Shown here: piece after piece, positions 18,172 to 26,766 of the stretch
How positions within the stretch are numbered: the first letter of the stretch is position 1
How the letters are laid out: each line of letters starts with the position of its first letter
From: Pirellulales bacterium
GTDB lineage: Bacteria > Planctomycetota > Planctomycetia > Pirellulales > JAEUIK01
Assembly: GCA_019694455.1 (NCBI GenBank)
Contig: JAIBBY010000005.1
Coordinates: 1-64,000, forward strand
Direction: 5' to 3'
Length of the DNA: 64,000 nucleotides
Position numbers and translations under genes: made by a program
The notes under the pieces: generated by a model
What the model saw: only the letters and a program-made list of their open reading frames with translations
Databases searched by the model: none
What the model was told of the DNA's origin: nothing

Positions 18172-18756
18172 TTAGCCACAACAAGATTTGTTCGCCTGCG
18201 TTGCGCAGGCCGTTGAGGAGTTCTCGCCGCCAGCTACCTGATTCCACGGCATCCGGGCAAGCAGCATGCCCATGGCGCAGGTATCGGTGACTCCGGCGAA
18301 GACGAGTCCGGCACCAACAAACGCAGCCAAACCAATCCAATACACGCTAACAAACGCGCTGAGCAGCGAAGCTGTCAATACTATTAGCCCTGCCGCAATG
18401 CGCACCTGCCGCTCCAGCGAGATCGTCTTCTTGCCGCGCGCGACGGGCAGACCGGCCTGTTCCCACGCCAGCGTGCCGCCATCGATATTCACGATGTTTG
18501 AGAATCCGGCGGCTGCGAATTTCTCGCAAGCCTTCCTGCTCCGGGCACCCGATCGACATATGACATAGAGCGGCCGCGCGGCGTCGTGGCTGGCGGCGCA
18601 CTTCGCCGCATCCAATTGGTCCAACGGGACGTTCCGCGCGAGACCCACATGCGCCTCGCGAAACTCCGCTGGCGTCCGCACGTCGATCAAATCGACCAAC
18701 GTGCCAGCCTGCGCCAAGTCGAACAGTTGACGTGGGGAAATCGTGTTGATCGTCAT
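18172..18756 (-). CDS. Membrane-anchored rhodanese with DUF2892 segment
   Basis: The 194-residue protein has an N-terminal single rhodanese domain (residues about 5-115). Its active-site loop CRSGARS has Cys67 as persulfide carrier, and LVDLIDVRTPAEF is the typical entry motif. A hydrophobic C-terminal part (about 125-170) has the two membrane helices of DUF2892, the same layout as E. coli YgaP. The protein ends in a Cys-Cys-Gly tail that could take part in thiol chemistry. AGGAGG stands directly upstream of the ATG at 18756. The gene follows the ArsR regulator by 72 bases and is probably cotranscribed. It likely transfers sulfane sulfur at the membrane face. Confidence 0.85.
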   Translation of the reverse strand: MTINTISPRQLFDLAQAGTLVDLIDVRTPAEFREAHVGLARNVPLDQLDAAKCAASHDAARPLYVICRSGARSRKACEKFAAAGFSNIVNIDGGTLAWEQAGLPVARGKKTISLERQVRIAAGLIVLTASLLSAFVSVYWIGLAAFVGAGLVFAGVTDTCAMGMLLARMPWNQVAGGENSSTACATQANKSCCG

Positions 18757-18828
18757 GTCGTCCTCCTGAATCATCTCGATGGAGACATCGATAGGCAAGT
18801 ATTTTACGAACAGCCAGTCGAAAACAAT

Positions 18829-19146
18829 TCAGCGGCTGGCCGCCGCGTCGAACCGCTCCTCGACGCAGCGCATGATGCTCTTCAGATGGGGATCCGCCAC
18901 ACGGTAAAACACCTTGCGTCCCTCCTTTTCGCTGGTGAGAAAGCCACAGCGTTGCATCAGCCGCAAATGTTCGGACGCCATTGCCGTTGGCAGCTCGCAC
19001 GCCTCGGCCAATTCGCCCACGGAATAATCCCCCGCGAGCAACATTTGGATCATTCGCAACCGATGCGGATGCGCCAGCACGCGCAAGCACTCCGCCGCCT
19101 GGCTCAGGGCCTCCAAATCAGTCCAATGTTTCTTGGCCTTGCTCAT
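18829..19146 (-). CDS. ArsR/SmtB-family transcriptional regulator
   Basis: The 105-residue winged-helix repressor has the family pattern: ECLRVLAHPHRLRMIQMLL, then YSVGELAEACELPTAMASEHLRLMQRCGFL as the recognition helix region, then the wing EKEGRKVFYRV. Four cysteines (in AECLRV, EACELP, QRCGFL, MRCVEE) could serve as a thiol, persulfide or metal sensor, but the classical CxC metal site is absent. GAGAGG precedes the ATG. With a rhodanese next door, a sulfane-sulfur sensor of the YgaV/SqrR kind is plausible. A 14-base palindrome lies 28 bases upstream and could be its own operator. Confidence 0.85.
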   Translation of the reverse strand: MSKAKKHWTDLEALSQAAECLRVLAHPHRLRMIQMLLAGDYSVGELAEACELPTAMASEHLRLMQRCGFLTSEKEGRKVFYRVADPHLKSIMRCVEERFDAAASR

Positions 19147-19174
19147 GCGAACCTCTCTTGGACAATCTAATATA

Positions 19175-19188
19175 TCGGAACATTCCGA
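19175..19188. promoter_or_regulatory. Palindrome, likely ArsR-type operator
   Basis: The perfect inverted repeat TCGGAA-CA-TTCCGA is embedded in an AT-rich TAATATA context, 28 bases before the ArsR-family start codon. Dyads at this position are usual for autoregulated ArsR genes. No second copy was seen before the methyltransferase gene. Confidence 0.5.
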
Positions 19189-19435
19189 CTTGTTAACTCA
19201 AAGAATCTGGAATCTGGAATTACTTCTGGCGACGAGCATTTCTGAGTCGTCCCGGCGCTGGGTAACCACAACCTGCGGAATTCGGATTTCGGTAGTCGTT
19301 GTTTCCAGAGGCGCGGAGACATTTATTCGTCAGGCCGGCATGTCTGGCTCGGTTGATGCTCAAAGAATCAAAATGTTCACGATTTGCGAATTTACGTCAG
19401 CAATTATTGAAAATTGACTGCGCCAACTCTTGGCA

Positions 19436-20188
19436 ATGGCTGCCGATGGACAATACTGGAGCGATGCGGTAGCTGACACCCCTTTGGCACGTTCAATGAC
19501 CGGCCTCACTCAAACTCGGCCGACTTGGCATGACCTGCACGAGGCTCGGCTGGCGCGCCGCCTTCGCGAGGAATGGATCAACACGCTCACGCATGCGATT
19601 GGATGCGCGCTAGGGGTGGCTGCGGTTGTCGGACTGACCATCACCGTCGTGCAACACGGCAATGGCGCCCAAATCTTTGCCTGCGTCGTTTACGGCGCCG
19701 CCTTGATCTCTGTCTATTTGGCGTCGTCGCTTTCGCATGCGTTGCATCAATCGCGTTGGCGTCAGGCGGCGCGAATGCTCGATCAGGCGTTCATCTTTTT
19801 GCTCATCGCCGGCACCTTCATGCCACCGGCCATGACTTACCTGCCGCGAGGACGGTGGTGGATCGTGCCGGCCGTCATGTGGGGGATCGCGCTCGCCGGC
19901 TTCGTCTCCAAGGCCTTCTTCGCCCACCGAGTGGAAGCTGTCACGGCACGGTTGCATCTCCTTTTGGGGTGGATGCCCGTGTTGGCCGCCAAGCCATTGA
20001 TCTTGGTCGCGCCGGTCGGCATGTTTGCGTGGTTTGTCGCGGGCGGAGTTTGCTATACGCTCGGCACCCTATTCCTGCATCGCGACCATCTGCCATATTT
20101 TCATGCGGTTTGGCATCTACTGGTCATCGCGGGCAGCATTTGCCACTTTATCGCCATTTGGGTGTACTGCACGGCGCCGCTTGCCTGA
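19436..20188 (+). CDS. HlyIII / PAQR-family seven-helix membrane protein
   Basis: The integral membrane protein of about 250 residues shows PAQR landmarks: EEWINTLTHAIG before helix 1, SSLSHALHQS after helix 2, and YFHAVWHLLVIAGSICHF near the C-terminus, where the conserved His residues of the proposed metal site lie. Seven hydrophobic segments can be followed. Bacterial members are called hemolysin III, but a lytic role is doubtful and many are thought to affect membrane lipids. The ATG at 19436 or at 19496 may be the start; neither has a clear ribosome site. It is divergent from the ArsR gene, with about 290 bases between them. Confidence 0.82.
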   Translation: MAADGQYWSDAVADTPLARSMTGLTQTRPTWHDLHEARLARRLREEWINTLTHAIGCALGVAAVVGLTITVVQHGNGAQIFACVVYGAALISVYLASSLSHALHQSRWRQAARMLDQAFIFLLIAGTFMPPAMTYLPRGRWWIVPAVMWGIALAGFVSKAFFAHRVEAVTARLHLLLGWMPVLAAKPLILVAPVGMFAWFVAGGVCYTLGTLFLHRDHLPYFHAVWHLLVIAGSICHFIAIWVYCTAPLA

Positions 20189-20220
20189 TTGCCTTGAGTA
20201 GTGGAGCGTGAGCCATTTTA

Positions 20221-21459
20221 GTGACTTTGCCGAGCTTGTGCCGCCTGATTGCGTTACTGTGCGTGACCCAATTGACACTAGCCGGCGCATCAGTTGCGGC
20301 CACTGAAGCCGTAGCGGCTCCAGCGCGGTTCTTGTTCACGTCGCAAGGCAAGACCGCGATCGCGAATGCCGATGGAAGCGACTTGCGATACTTGGAATTG
20401 GATGCGCCAGGTCAGGCAACCTGGCAGCCCGGACCAAGTTTTGCGGATGGTCGGCACATTGTCCTGCTCAGCATGGAACCTCGCCGCGACGGCATCGGCA
20501 AGCCATTCGAAGAGTTCTATACCCAAACGCCGACACACCTATGGCGCTACGATCTGGACTCGGGAGACCTTGCGGAACTTTGCACCAAGAATCGGTTGGC
20601 CCCGTTTGTCACCCCGGCCTTGTTGCTATCAGACGATCGCCTGTTGGTGCAAGTAGTGCGCGACAAGGTGGGGCAAATATTCAGTGTTCGGCTCGATGGC
20701 AGCGACCCGCGCGAGTTCACCCGCGCGGGCGAGGGTTTGCCATATGGGTTGAGCCTGAGCCCTGATGGCCAGCGGGTGGCGTTCCATCTGGCTAGCCCGC
20801 AAGGTTACCAGATTTGGACCAGTGACCTCGACGGCCAGAATCGGATGCAAGTGGCAGGGCATCCAGATCATTTGTACTTTGGCACCAGTTGGTCGCCGGA
20901 CGGCAAATGGATTCTGTTTGTCGATTGTCTCTACAAGAACGACCCGGGACACGATTGGTGTGATGTGTGCGTTGGCAGAGCAGATGGCGCTGAACTTCGC
21001 GTGCTGACGAGTGGGCAAGCGATGTGGTTCGCTGCCACCTATGGCGACCCGACGACTCGCGGCGGTGGATCGAACCTGCCCGCTTGGACGCCGGAGGGCA
21101 AGATTCTGTTTCCTCGACGACTGCCAGAATCTAAAGTCGCGTGGGAGTATCAAGCCAACCGCGTCGACGTGGATCATTTCAATCGCGATTTCAAGCCAGA
21201 ACTAGCGCATGGCGGCACGGAGATTTGCCTTCTCGATCCGAGGAACGGCGAGCAAAAAGCGCTGACGCGGAACGCCCCCTCGATGTGGGACTTTCGAGCC
21301 AGCGCATCGCCCGATAGTCGGTGGATTGTGTTTTGCCGCGCGGCAACGGGTGGCGAGCCGAGCATTTGGGTGATGAACGCAAACGGCGAGAACGCGCGCC
21401 GAATTACTGGTGGCGTGGACGATCGCGGGGCCGATCATCCTCGCTGGCTGACCAGGTAA
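20221..21459 (+). CDS. Exported TolB-like beta-propeller protein
   Basis: The 412-residue protein has a signal peptide (LCRLIALLCVTQLTLAGASVAA) and WD40-like PD40 blades of the TolB type. Examples are GLSLSPDGQRVAFHLAS, FGTSWSPDGKWILFVD and RASASPDSRWIVFCRA, each followed by strands like IWTSDLDGQN and IWVMNANGENARRITGG. It is likely periplasmic. No Pal or TolQRA genes are nearby and no domain other than the propeller is visible, so it is not TolB itself. Some proteins of this look are oligogalacturonate-lyase-like, but the catalytic residues were not identified. The start is the GTG at 20221. Confidence 0.7.
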   Translation: MTLPSLCRLIALLCVTQLTLAGASVAATEAVAAPARFLFTSQGKTAIANADGSDLRYLELDAPGQATWQPGPSFADGRHIVLLSMEPRRDGIGKPFEEFYTQTPTHLWRYDLDSGDLAELCTKNRLAPFVTPALLLSDDRLLVQVVRDKVGQIFSVRLDGSDPREFTRAGEGLPYGLSLSPDGQRVAFHLASPQGYQIWTSDLDGQNRMQVAGHPDHLYFGTSWSPDGKWILFVDCLYKNDPGHDWCDVCVGRADGAELRVLTSGQAMWFAATYGDPTTRGGGSNLPAWTPEGKILFPRRLPESKVAWEYQANRVDVDHFNRDFKPELAHGGTEICLLDPRNGEQKALTRNAPSMWDFRASASPDSRWIVFCRAATGGEPSIWVMNANGENARRITGGVDDRGADHPRWLTR

Positions 21460-21642
21460 CTACCTCCCAATCTGCACGTCCGCTAGCTCAAGCAGCGGAC
21501 GCCAATCATTTTCTTGCAAATGGTGTTGAGCGCCGCAGCGCGGCCATGCAAGATGAATGACCGACGAACAAGACTTTCGCCGTCCGACGAATTCGCGGCT
21601 CAATGCTTCAGCTATATTCTCGCAGCAATTGAGGGGGTTCCC

Positions 21643-22344
21643 ATGAGCACGGAAAGCGCAACGGTTCGCGACCTGCGGCGTCTTTGGAAGCCGCACAAGC
21701 TGCGATTGAATGGCGTGCAGTCCGACCACCCGACAGCGGTGCGTTTTCATCGCGCGTGCAGTTGGTTGGCGGAAGCCGAAAAAATGGATCCCAATGACCA
21801 AAGCGATTTAGTGCTGATCCAACAGTGGGTGGCCTTCAATGCCTTGTATGGACAATGGGACGAGGTGGCGCACGAGCCCGCTCCGGATCGCAGCCGCTGG
21901 ATGACATTTCTGAAGGAGATCAAGGATCTCGATGAAGAACAGCGTCTGCCTCAGTTGCTGCTTGCCGAGCGCGATTTGGTGATCGAAATTTTGGGTAATT
22001 CGTACCTCAATCGGTCGTATTGGCGAGCCGAATGCCCTGAGCAGCAGCAGAAATTCGCGCGCGCAAAATTCGAGGCGCAATCGTGGTATTTTGAGAAACG
22101 CTATTTGGTCATTCTCGAACAGGTGCTCGAACGCGTGTATCTGCTGCGTTGCCAGATCATGCACGGCGCCGCCACGTGCGGCAGCCAACTCAACCGCGAT
22201 GCGCTGGCCATCTGCACGCGCATCTTGCGACTGTTCATGCCAATTGTGCTGCAGGTTTGGATCGATCACGGTTCCGATCGCGATTGGGGAGCGCTCTGCT
22301 ACCCACCCTTGTCGGCACCAGAGCGGCTGGTGCGCCCGCGATAA
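21643..22344 (+). CDS. HEPN-like hypothetical protein
   Basis: The 233-residue soluble helical protein has no recognised enzymatic domain. Near the C-terminus VYLLRCQIMHGAAT carries an R-x4-H pattern in a helix, the active-site motif of HEPN ribonucleases. Earlier WVAFNALYGQW is typical of the Apea-like HEPN helix bundle. It has no visible partner nucleotidyltransferase or antitoxin, and it faces the ABC permease gene. The ATG at 21643 is preceded by GAGGGGG at good spacing; in-frame starts upstream lack this. HEPN assignment is moderate, and RNase activity is not established. Confidence 0.6.
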   Translation: MSTESATVRDLRRLWKPHKLRLNGVQSDHPTAVRFHRACSWLAEAEKMDPNDQSDLVLIQQWVAFNALYGQWDEVAHEPAPDRSRWMTFLKEIKDLDEEQRLPQLLLAERDLVIEILGNSYLNRSYWRAECPEQQQKFARAKFEAQSWYFEKRYLVILEQVLERVYLLRCQIMHGAATCGSQLNRDALAICTRILRLFMPIVLQVWIDHGSDRDWGALCYPPLSAPERLVRPR

Positions 22345-22348
22345 CTGC

Positions 22349-23374
22349 TCAGCGGGCGCGGCCAGAATCAGCGCTGATCCGCTGATTCCAGATGGCCACC
22401 GCCACCAACATCAAACCGAGTATCACCAACCGTGTTTCCGCCGTCGGCTGCCAGACCGACTGCATGCCGGGAAGTTGAATCGCCAGCGAGCCCACCAACT
22501 GCAGCGCGATGTCGAGGTGCGCCACGACAAGCACGCCGATGAGCGTGCGCACCACGCCACCATAACCCCCAGTCACGCTGGTCCCTCCGAGCACTACGCA
22601 GGCTATCGCCTCCAGTTCGCGTCCCTGTCCGGCATGTGGGATGGCCGCGCCACTGCGCGCTGTATAAAAAACGGCGACTAGCCCCGCCACGGCGCCGCAG
22701 ACAATGTAGATCGACGCCTCCAACCGGCGGACGGGCAGCACAGCAAACCGTGCGGCGGTTCGATTGACTCCCATCGCGTAGAGGTAGCGCCCAAAACGAG
22801 TGTGGTGGATGAACATGTAGGCCACAACAAACACAGCGGCCAGTAGCCACACCTGATTCGGCAAGCCGATGCCTCCCGATATCACTACGCTATCCTGACT
22901 CAACGCGGTAAATTCACTCGGCAAGCCGCCGATCCGTTCGCCACGCGATAGCGCCATCGCCAAACCAGCGTAAAAGGCGAGCGTCGCCAGGGTGGCGATG
23001 ATCGAAGAGACACCGGCCACGACCAGGACCGCGTTGCCCGCGCCAGCCAACGCCCCAACTAAAACCGCGGCGACGGCCGCGAGTCCAATGGGCCAGTCAT
23101 GGTGGCGCCAGAGCTGGCCAAGCGTGACGCTAGCCAGCGCCATTGTTGATCCGATCGACAGGTCGATTCCCCCGGTCAAGATGATTGGCGTCAGCGCCAG
23201 GGCCAGAGCGCCGGTCTCCAGCCAAGCAGGCCAAAACAACAGCACGGAACTGGGATGCTCCAACTCGCTGCCCAGCAAACCCAGCGCGAGGAGCAGTATC
23301 GCCATTGGCAGCGCCCAACTCAGGCGCCGCGTCGTGATAAGCGTTCGTCCAGTAGTCGCCAAAGTAAATCCCAT
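22349..23374 (-). CDS. ABC transporter permease, sugar type (RbsC-like)
   Basis: The integral membrane subunit has about 341 residues and roughly ten hydrophobic segments. Family motifs are IILTGGIDLSIGS, AGAGNAVLVV, RFGRYLYAMGVNRTAARFAVLPVRR and ACVVLGGTSVTGGYGG, the coupling and core motifs of ribose/autoinducer-2-type permeases. The start is uncertain: the ATG at 23374 overlaps the preceding fused gene by 55 bases, and a TTG nearby is an alternative. It is cotranscribed with the ATPase-permease fusion at 23320, so the complex would have two different permease halves. The transported solute is unknown. Confidence 0.83.
   Translation of the reverse strand: MGFTLATTGRTLITTRRLSWALPMAILLLALGLLGSELEHPSSVLLFWPAWLETGALALALTPIILTGGIDLSIGSTMALASVTLGQLWRHHDWPIGLAAVAAVLVGALAGAGNAVLVVAGVSSIIATLATLAFYAGLAMALSRGERIGGLPSEFTALSQDSVVISGGIGLPNQVWLLAAVFVVAYMFIHHTRFGRYLYAMGVNRTAARFAVLPVRRLEASIYIVCGAVAGLVAVFYTARSGAAIPHAGQGRELEAIACVVLGGTSVTGGYGGVVRTLIGVLVVAHLDIALQLVGSLAIQLPGMQSVWQPTAETRLVILGLMLVAVAIWNQRISADSGRAR
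22365..22388. terminator. Hairpin at convergent gene ends, weak terminator candidate
   Basis: A perfect 9-bp stem (GAATCAGCG with CGCTGATTC, 6-base loop) lies 20 bases past the HEPN-like stop and inside the last codons of the permease gene. No T-run follows, so a Rho-independent role is doubtful. Confidence 0.3.
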
Positions 23375-25821
23375 ACAACAGCCGCAAGAATCAAGCCACC
23401 AATCACCAGATCGCTGTGGTATCGCGACACTTGCCATAGAACGAGGGAGTTGTGAACCAAGCTAATCAAGAGCGCGCCGAGCAGGACGCCAAACGCCGAG
23501 CCACGACCACCGGTAATCGCGGCGCCGCCGATCACCGCGGCGGCGATTGCGCGCATCTCGTAGCCGGTGCCCATCGACGACTGCATGGCGCCGGTCTGTG
23601 CAAGCTCTAAGATGCCGGCCAGGGCCGCAAGGAGACCTCCAGCGCCAAAGGCAAGGGACCAAACCAGCTTTTGCGATATGCCGACAGTTCGGGCCGCCAG
23701 TGGATTTGCCCCGTAGGCGTAAAGAAAGCGTCCCCAAGTCGTGCGATTCTGAATAAACTGCGCGAAAGCCATGACACACAACATGAGCAGAATCGAGCTG
23801 TTTACCGCGCCCCATCGATAGGTTGCCAATTGATCGAATTGGCGCGGCAAATCGGTCAGCGCGTCCCCCCCGGTGAGCATGATCAGGCCACCGCGAAGCG
23901 CGGTCATCATGGCGAGCGTGACAACGATCGGATGCACTCGTCCCGCCAGCGCGAGTCCGGCGTTCAGCAGTCCGGCGGCCATACCGGCGGCTAGCCCCAT
24001 TCCGATACCCAACGGAATCGACACAAAATCGGGCAACGACGATTTCATGGTCATGGCGGCCACCGCCGCGCCGAGCGCGAAGATGGCGCCAATCGAAATG
24101 TCGATGGCGCCTGCCACGATCACGAGCGACGCGGCCAGCGCCAAAATGGCCCAAACGGCCGTGCTGGCGCCAACTGCCGACAAATTTCCGGACGAAAGAA
24201 AATTGGGAGTCGTGACTGCCAGTCCGGCGACAAGTCCGGCGGTAGCCGCTAGCAGTCCCCACTCGCTGGACGGTAGTAGTCGACGAGACGGAGCGCGCGC
24301 GGCCTTCGCGCGCTGCGACGACTCGGCAGGCATCGCCATAGCGGCCACTCGATCGGCGGTTGCCTCCGCGGCTGTTAATTCGCCGGCCACACGACCTTCG
24401 CGAAAGACAATAATCCGATCGCTGTTTTCGAGAACTTCGGGTAAGTCGGAGCTAATAAGCACTACAGCGCGGCCGCCATCGGCCCACGATCGCAGCAGTT
24501 GATGGATCTCCGTCTTGGCTCCTACGTCCACGCCACGCGTCGGCTCATCGAGCAGCATGACGCGAGGCTGGGAAAGCAGCCAACGGCTGAGCACAGTTTT
24601 TTGCTGGTTGCCGCCAGACAACTCGCGCACCGGCTGCTCCGTCGAGCGGCAGCGAATCGACAGCGCCGTGATCTGGGCTTGGGTCACCTGCTTTTCGCGG
24701 GTTTCATTCGTCAGCGGTCCGTGACCAAGTCGATCCAGCGTCGCCATCACGGTGTTGTCACGCACCGACAGATCAGCGAACAGCCCCTCGGAACGTCGAT
24801 CCTCAGGCACGTACGCAATACCTGCCCGCATTGCTGCTGCCGCGCTTCCCACTCGAATCGGCTGGCCGTCTACATACACCGAACCATTTTCAGCCTGTCG
24901 CAGGCCAACCACCGCCTGGGCGAACTCACTGCGACCAGCGCCAACTAATCCGTAGACGCCCACAACTTCACCGGCGCGCGCGACCAAGTCGACCTCGGAG
25001 AATCGACCGGCGGAGTCGGTCAATTGATGTGCCTGGAACAGAGCGGGGCCGGGCGCGGAGCAGTGTGGCAACCGCTCCTGGACAGGCGCAGCGTCGCGCC
25101 CCACCATGGCGCGAATCAAACCAGCGGCGTCCATTGATCCGGTCGCGCCCTGCCAGACCATTTTGCCATCGCGTAGCACCATGACCCGATCGGACAACTC
25201 GAATACTTCCGCCTGCCGGTGCGAGATGTAGATGATCCCGACACCACGATCCCGTAACGCGCGCACATGGCCAAAGAGCCAGCGCGCCTCCGATTCAGAG
25301 AGCGAGCTAGTGGGTTCGTCGAGCAGTAGCACGCGAGCTCCGTGCTGAATGGCTACCGCGATCCGGGCCATCTGTCGCTGCGCCAATTGCAAGCGTCCGG
25401 CGGGCGTGCGCGGATCGACGGGCTCATGCAGCGCCGCGACGGCCGAGCATGCGTCGTTGCCAATGCGATTCCAATCGACTAATCCCCAGAGTGAAGTCGG
25501 CAAGCCAATCGAAAGCGCCAGATTTTCAGCCAGAGTCAGCGGCGAAAACACTTCGGTCTCTTGATGCACGGCGATCAGGCCACTTTGGCGCGCCGAAACG
25601 GGGTTCGGCAAATGCAATTCGCGGCCGTCCAGCGAGATCATTCCTGCATCTGGTTGCAGGATACCGGAAAGAATATTGATCAGCGTGCTCTTGCCAGCGC
25701 CATTTTCGCCGACAATTGCCAAGACCTCGCCGCCGCGCAGTGCGAACGAAACGTCTGTGAGCGCGGCAAATTCGCCGAAGTATTTGGTAATGCCGGACAA
25801 CTCTAGCAACGTCACGCGCAC
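23320..25821 (-). CDS. Fused sugar-type ABC importer: two ATPase domains plus permease
   Basis: One 833-residue chain joins the double ATPase of RbsA-type importers to an RbsC-type permease. Domain 1 (about 5-225) has GENGAGKST and LLLDEPTSSL. Domain 2 (about 262-495) has the weak Walker A GLVGAGRSEF usual for this subfamily, LSGGNQQK and LLDEPTRGVD. The membrane part (about 525-825) has GAIDISIGAIFALG and AAVIGGAAITGGRGSAFG. The usual system has these as separate proteins. The gene overlaps the second permease at 22349. No periplasmic binding protein gene is adjacent, so the solute is unknown and the receptor must lie elsewhere. Start GTG at 25821; ribosome site not obvious. Confidence 0.87.
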   Translation of the reverse strand: MRVTLLELSGITKYFGEFAALTDVSFALRGGEVLAIVGENGAGKSTLINILSGILQPDAGMISLDGRELHLPNPVSARQSGLIAVHQETEVFSPLTLAENLALSIGLPTSLWGLVDWNRIGNDACSAVAALHEPVDPRTPAGRLQLAQRQMARIAVAIQHGARVLLLDEPTSSLSESEARWLFGHVRALRDRGVGIIYISHRQAEVFELSDRVMVLRDGKMVWQGATGSMDAAGLIRAMVGRDAAPVQERLPHCSAPGPALFQAHQLTDSAGRFSEVDLVARAGEVVGVYGLVGAGRSEFAQAVVGLRQAENGSVYVDGQPIRVGSAAAAMRAGIAYVPEDRRSEGLFADLSVRDNTVMATLDRLGHGPLTNETREKQVTQAQITALSIRCRSTEQPVRELSGGNQQKTVLSRWLLSQPRVMLLDEPTRGVDVGAKTEIHQLLRSWADGGRAVVLISSDLPEVLENSDRIIVFREGRVAGELTAAEATADRVAAMAMPAESSQRAKAARAPSRRLLPSSEWGLLAATAGLVAGLAVTTPNFLSSGNLSAVGASTAVWAILALAASLVIVAGAIDISIGAIFALGAAVAAMTMKSSLPDFVSIPLGIGMGLAAGMAAGLLNAGLALAGRVHPIVVTLAMMTALRGGLIMLTGGDALTDLPRQFDQLATYRWGAVNSSILLMLCVMAFAQFIQNRTTWGRFLYAYGANPLAARTVGISQKLVWSLAFGAGGLLAALAGILELAQTGAMQSSMGTGYEMRAIAAAVIGGAAITGGRGSAFGVLLGALLISLVHNSLVLWQVSRYHSDLVIGGLILAAVVWDLLWRLLDERLSRRGA

Positions 25822-25848
25822 ACGCTCAGGCGAGGGCTCTTATTCAGG

Positions 25849-25920
25849 ACTGAGTGCGAGAGTAGCGCAGTTCGTCGGCAACTTCATGTCGCCGGCCATT
25901 CGACGAGATCCGCACTCAGT
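25849..25920. promoter_or_regulatory. Spaced 10-bp inverted repeat upstream of the ABC importer
   Basis: ACTGAGTGCG (25849-25858) and its exact complement CGCACTCAGT (25911-25920) flank 52 bases, starting 28 bases before the importer start codon. This fits a paired regulator site or an mRNA stem in the leader. The divergence point to the Rrf2 gene end is close by. Confidence 0.4.
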
Positions 25921-26027
25921 GTAGAGGGGAATAATAACGACAAATCCGTCGTACGGCGAACCTCGCGAGGAACAACGCGCCCAATGCACGATTGCAGTGA
26001 TCGCGTTTCACGTCTTGGTAGCCAAAA

Positions 26028-26510
26028 CTACAACGGCTGCAACATTGAGGGGCTGGCGGCGGGAGTCGCCGGGCCTTGCGCGCTCGGCAACATCGGAGTG
26101 CGAGGCGATTGGCCGGACCCCTCCTTGGATTCTTCCGCCAAATCGGTGAGCTTTACATCGGCAAAGCTATTGCGGAGCCGGTGGCTCAGCGTATCCAATG
26201 ACCGCTCCAACTCAGAATCTTTGCCAGCGCCGTCGGGAAGCCTGAGTACAAATGGCCCGTCAATGGCTTCGATAATCTCCAAGAGTGTAATGTCGGCTGG
26301 GTCGCGTGCCAGACAATAGCCGCCGTACACTCCGCGAACCGAGGTAAGCAAACCGTGGGTCACGAGTGTTCGCAGGATTTGCAGCAGGAAGCGCTCCGGC
26401 ATGTCACCGCCTTCCGCCAACTGCTTGCAGCAAACTGGCGACTCTTGGGTTTGGCTCGCTAATGCGGCCATGGCCTTAAGCGCATAAGCTACGGTGCGAG
26501 AGAGTTTCAT
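26028..26510 (-). CDS. Rrf2-family transcriptional regulator
   Basis: The 160-residue protein begins MKLSRTVAYALKAMAALA, the standard Rrf2 winged-helix start. PERFLLQILRTLVTHGLLTSVRGVYGGYCLARDPADITLLEIIEAIDG follows as recognition helix and wing (residues about 35-85). The three-Cys iron-sulfur cluster of IscR/NsrR is missing from the expected region. The only cysteines are a Cys-Cys pair (SPVCCKQLA) and one in the wing, so a different signal or redox thiol is likely. The C-terminal 50 residues are low-complexity and polar. The start at 26510 is the family start; an upstream in-frame start at 26561 adds 17 unrelated residues. Confidence 0.82.
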   Translation of the reverse strand: MKLSRTVAYALKAMAALASQTQESPVCCKQLAEGGDMPERFLLQILRTLVTHGLLTSVRGVYGGYCLARDPADITLLEIIEAIDGPFVLRLPDGAGKDSELERSLDTLSHRLRNSFADVKLTDLAEESKEGSGQSPRTPMLPSAQGPATPAASPSMLQPL

Positions 26511-26604
26511 CGGCGCACCCAGGTTCTTACTAAGTTCGCTTCTCCCCAGACGGCCCGCCACAATGCGGACTCGATTTGTCTATGTGCGCTATTCTACCCG
26601 TGCA

Positions 26605-26636
26605 TAACGTGTGCCGTTACCCAAAAGAGGGGGTAA
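26605..26636. promoter_or_regulatory. Overlapping small inverted repeats upstream of the Rrf2 gene
   Basis: TAACG-TGTGC-CGTTA (26605-26619) overlaps TTACCC...GGGTAA (26617-26636) about 100 bases before the Rrf2 start. They may be operator half-sites; the arms are short. The rest of the 256-base gap between Rrf2 and lspA shows nothing recognisable. Confidence 0.25.
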
Positions 26637-26766
26637 TTCGACAGATTATCGCAAGCTATTGGTGTGATGAGCTTTGCGACTCCAATACCGATTGCGAACG
26701 AATGTCCGCATGACAGAATGGTCCATTGAATTGGTCGCAGAACGCCCAAATTCCACGTTCGATGGG

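Noticed and set aside
20221-21459. TolB of the Tol-Pal system
   Set aside because: The propeller repeats fit, but no tolQ, tolR, tolA or pal genes are near and the TolB N-terminal domain is not evident.
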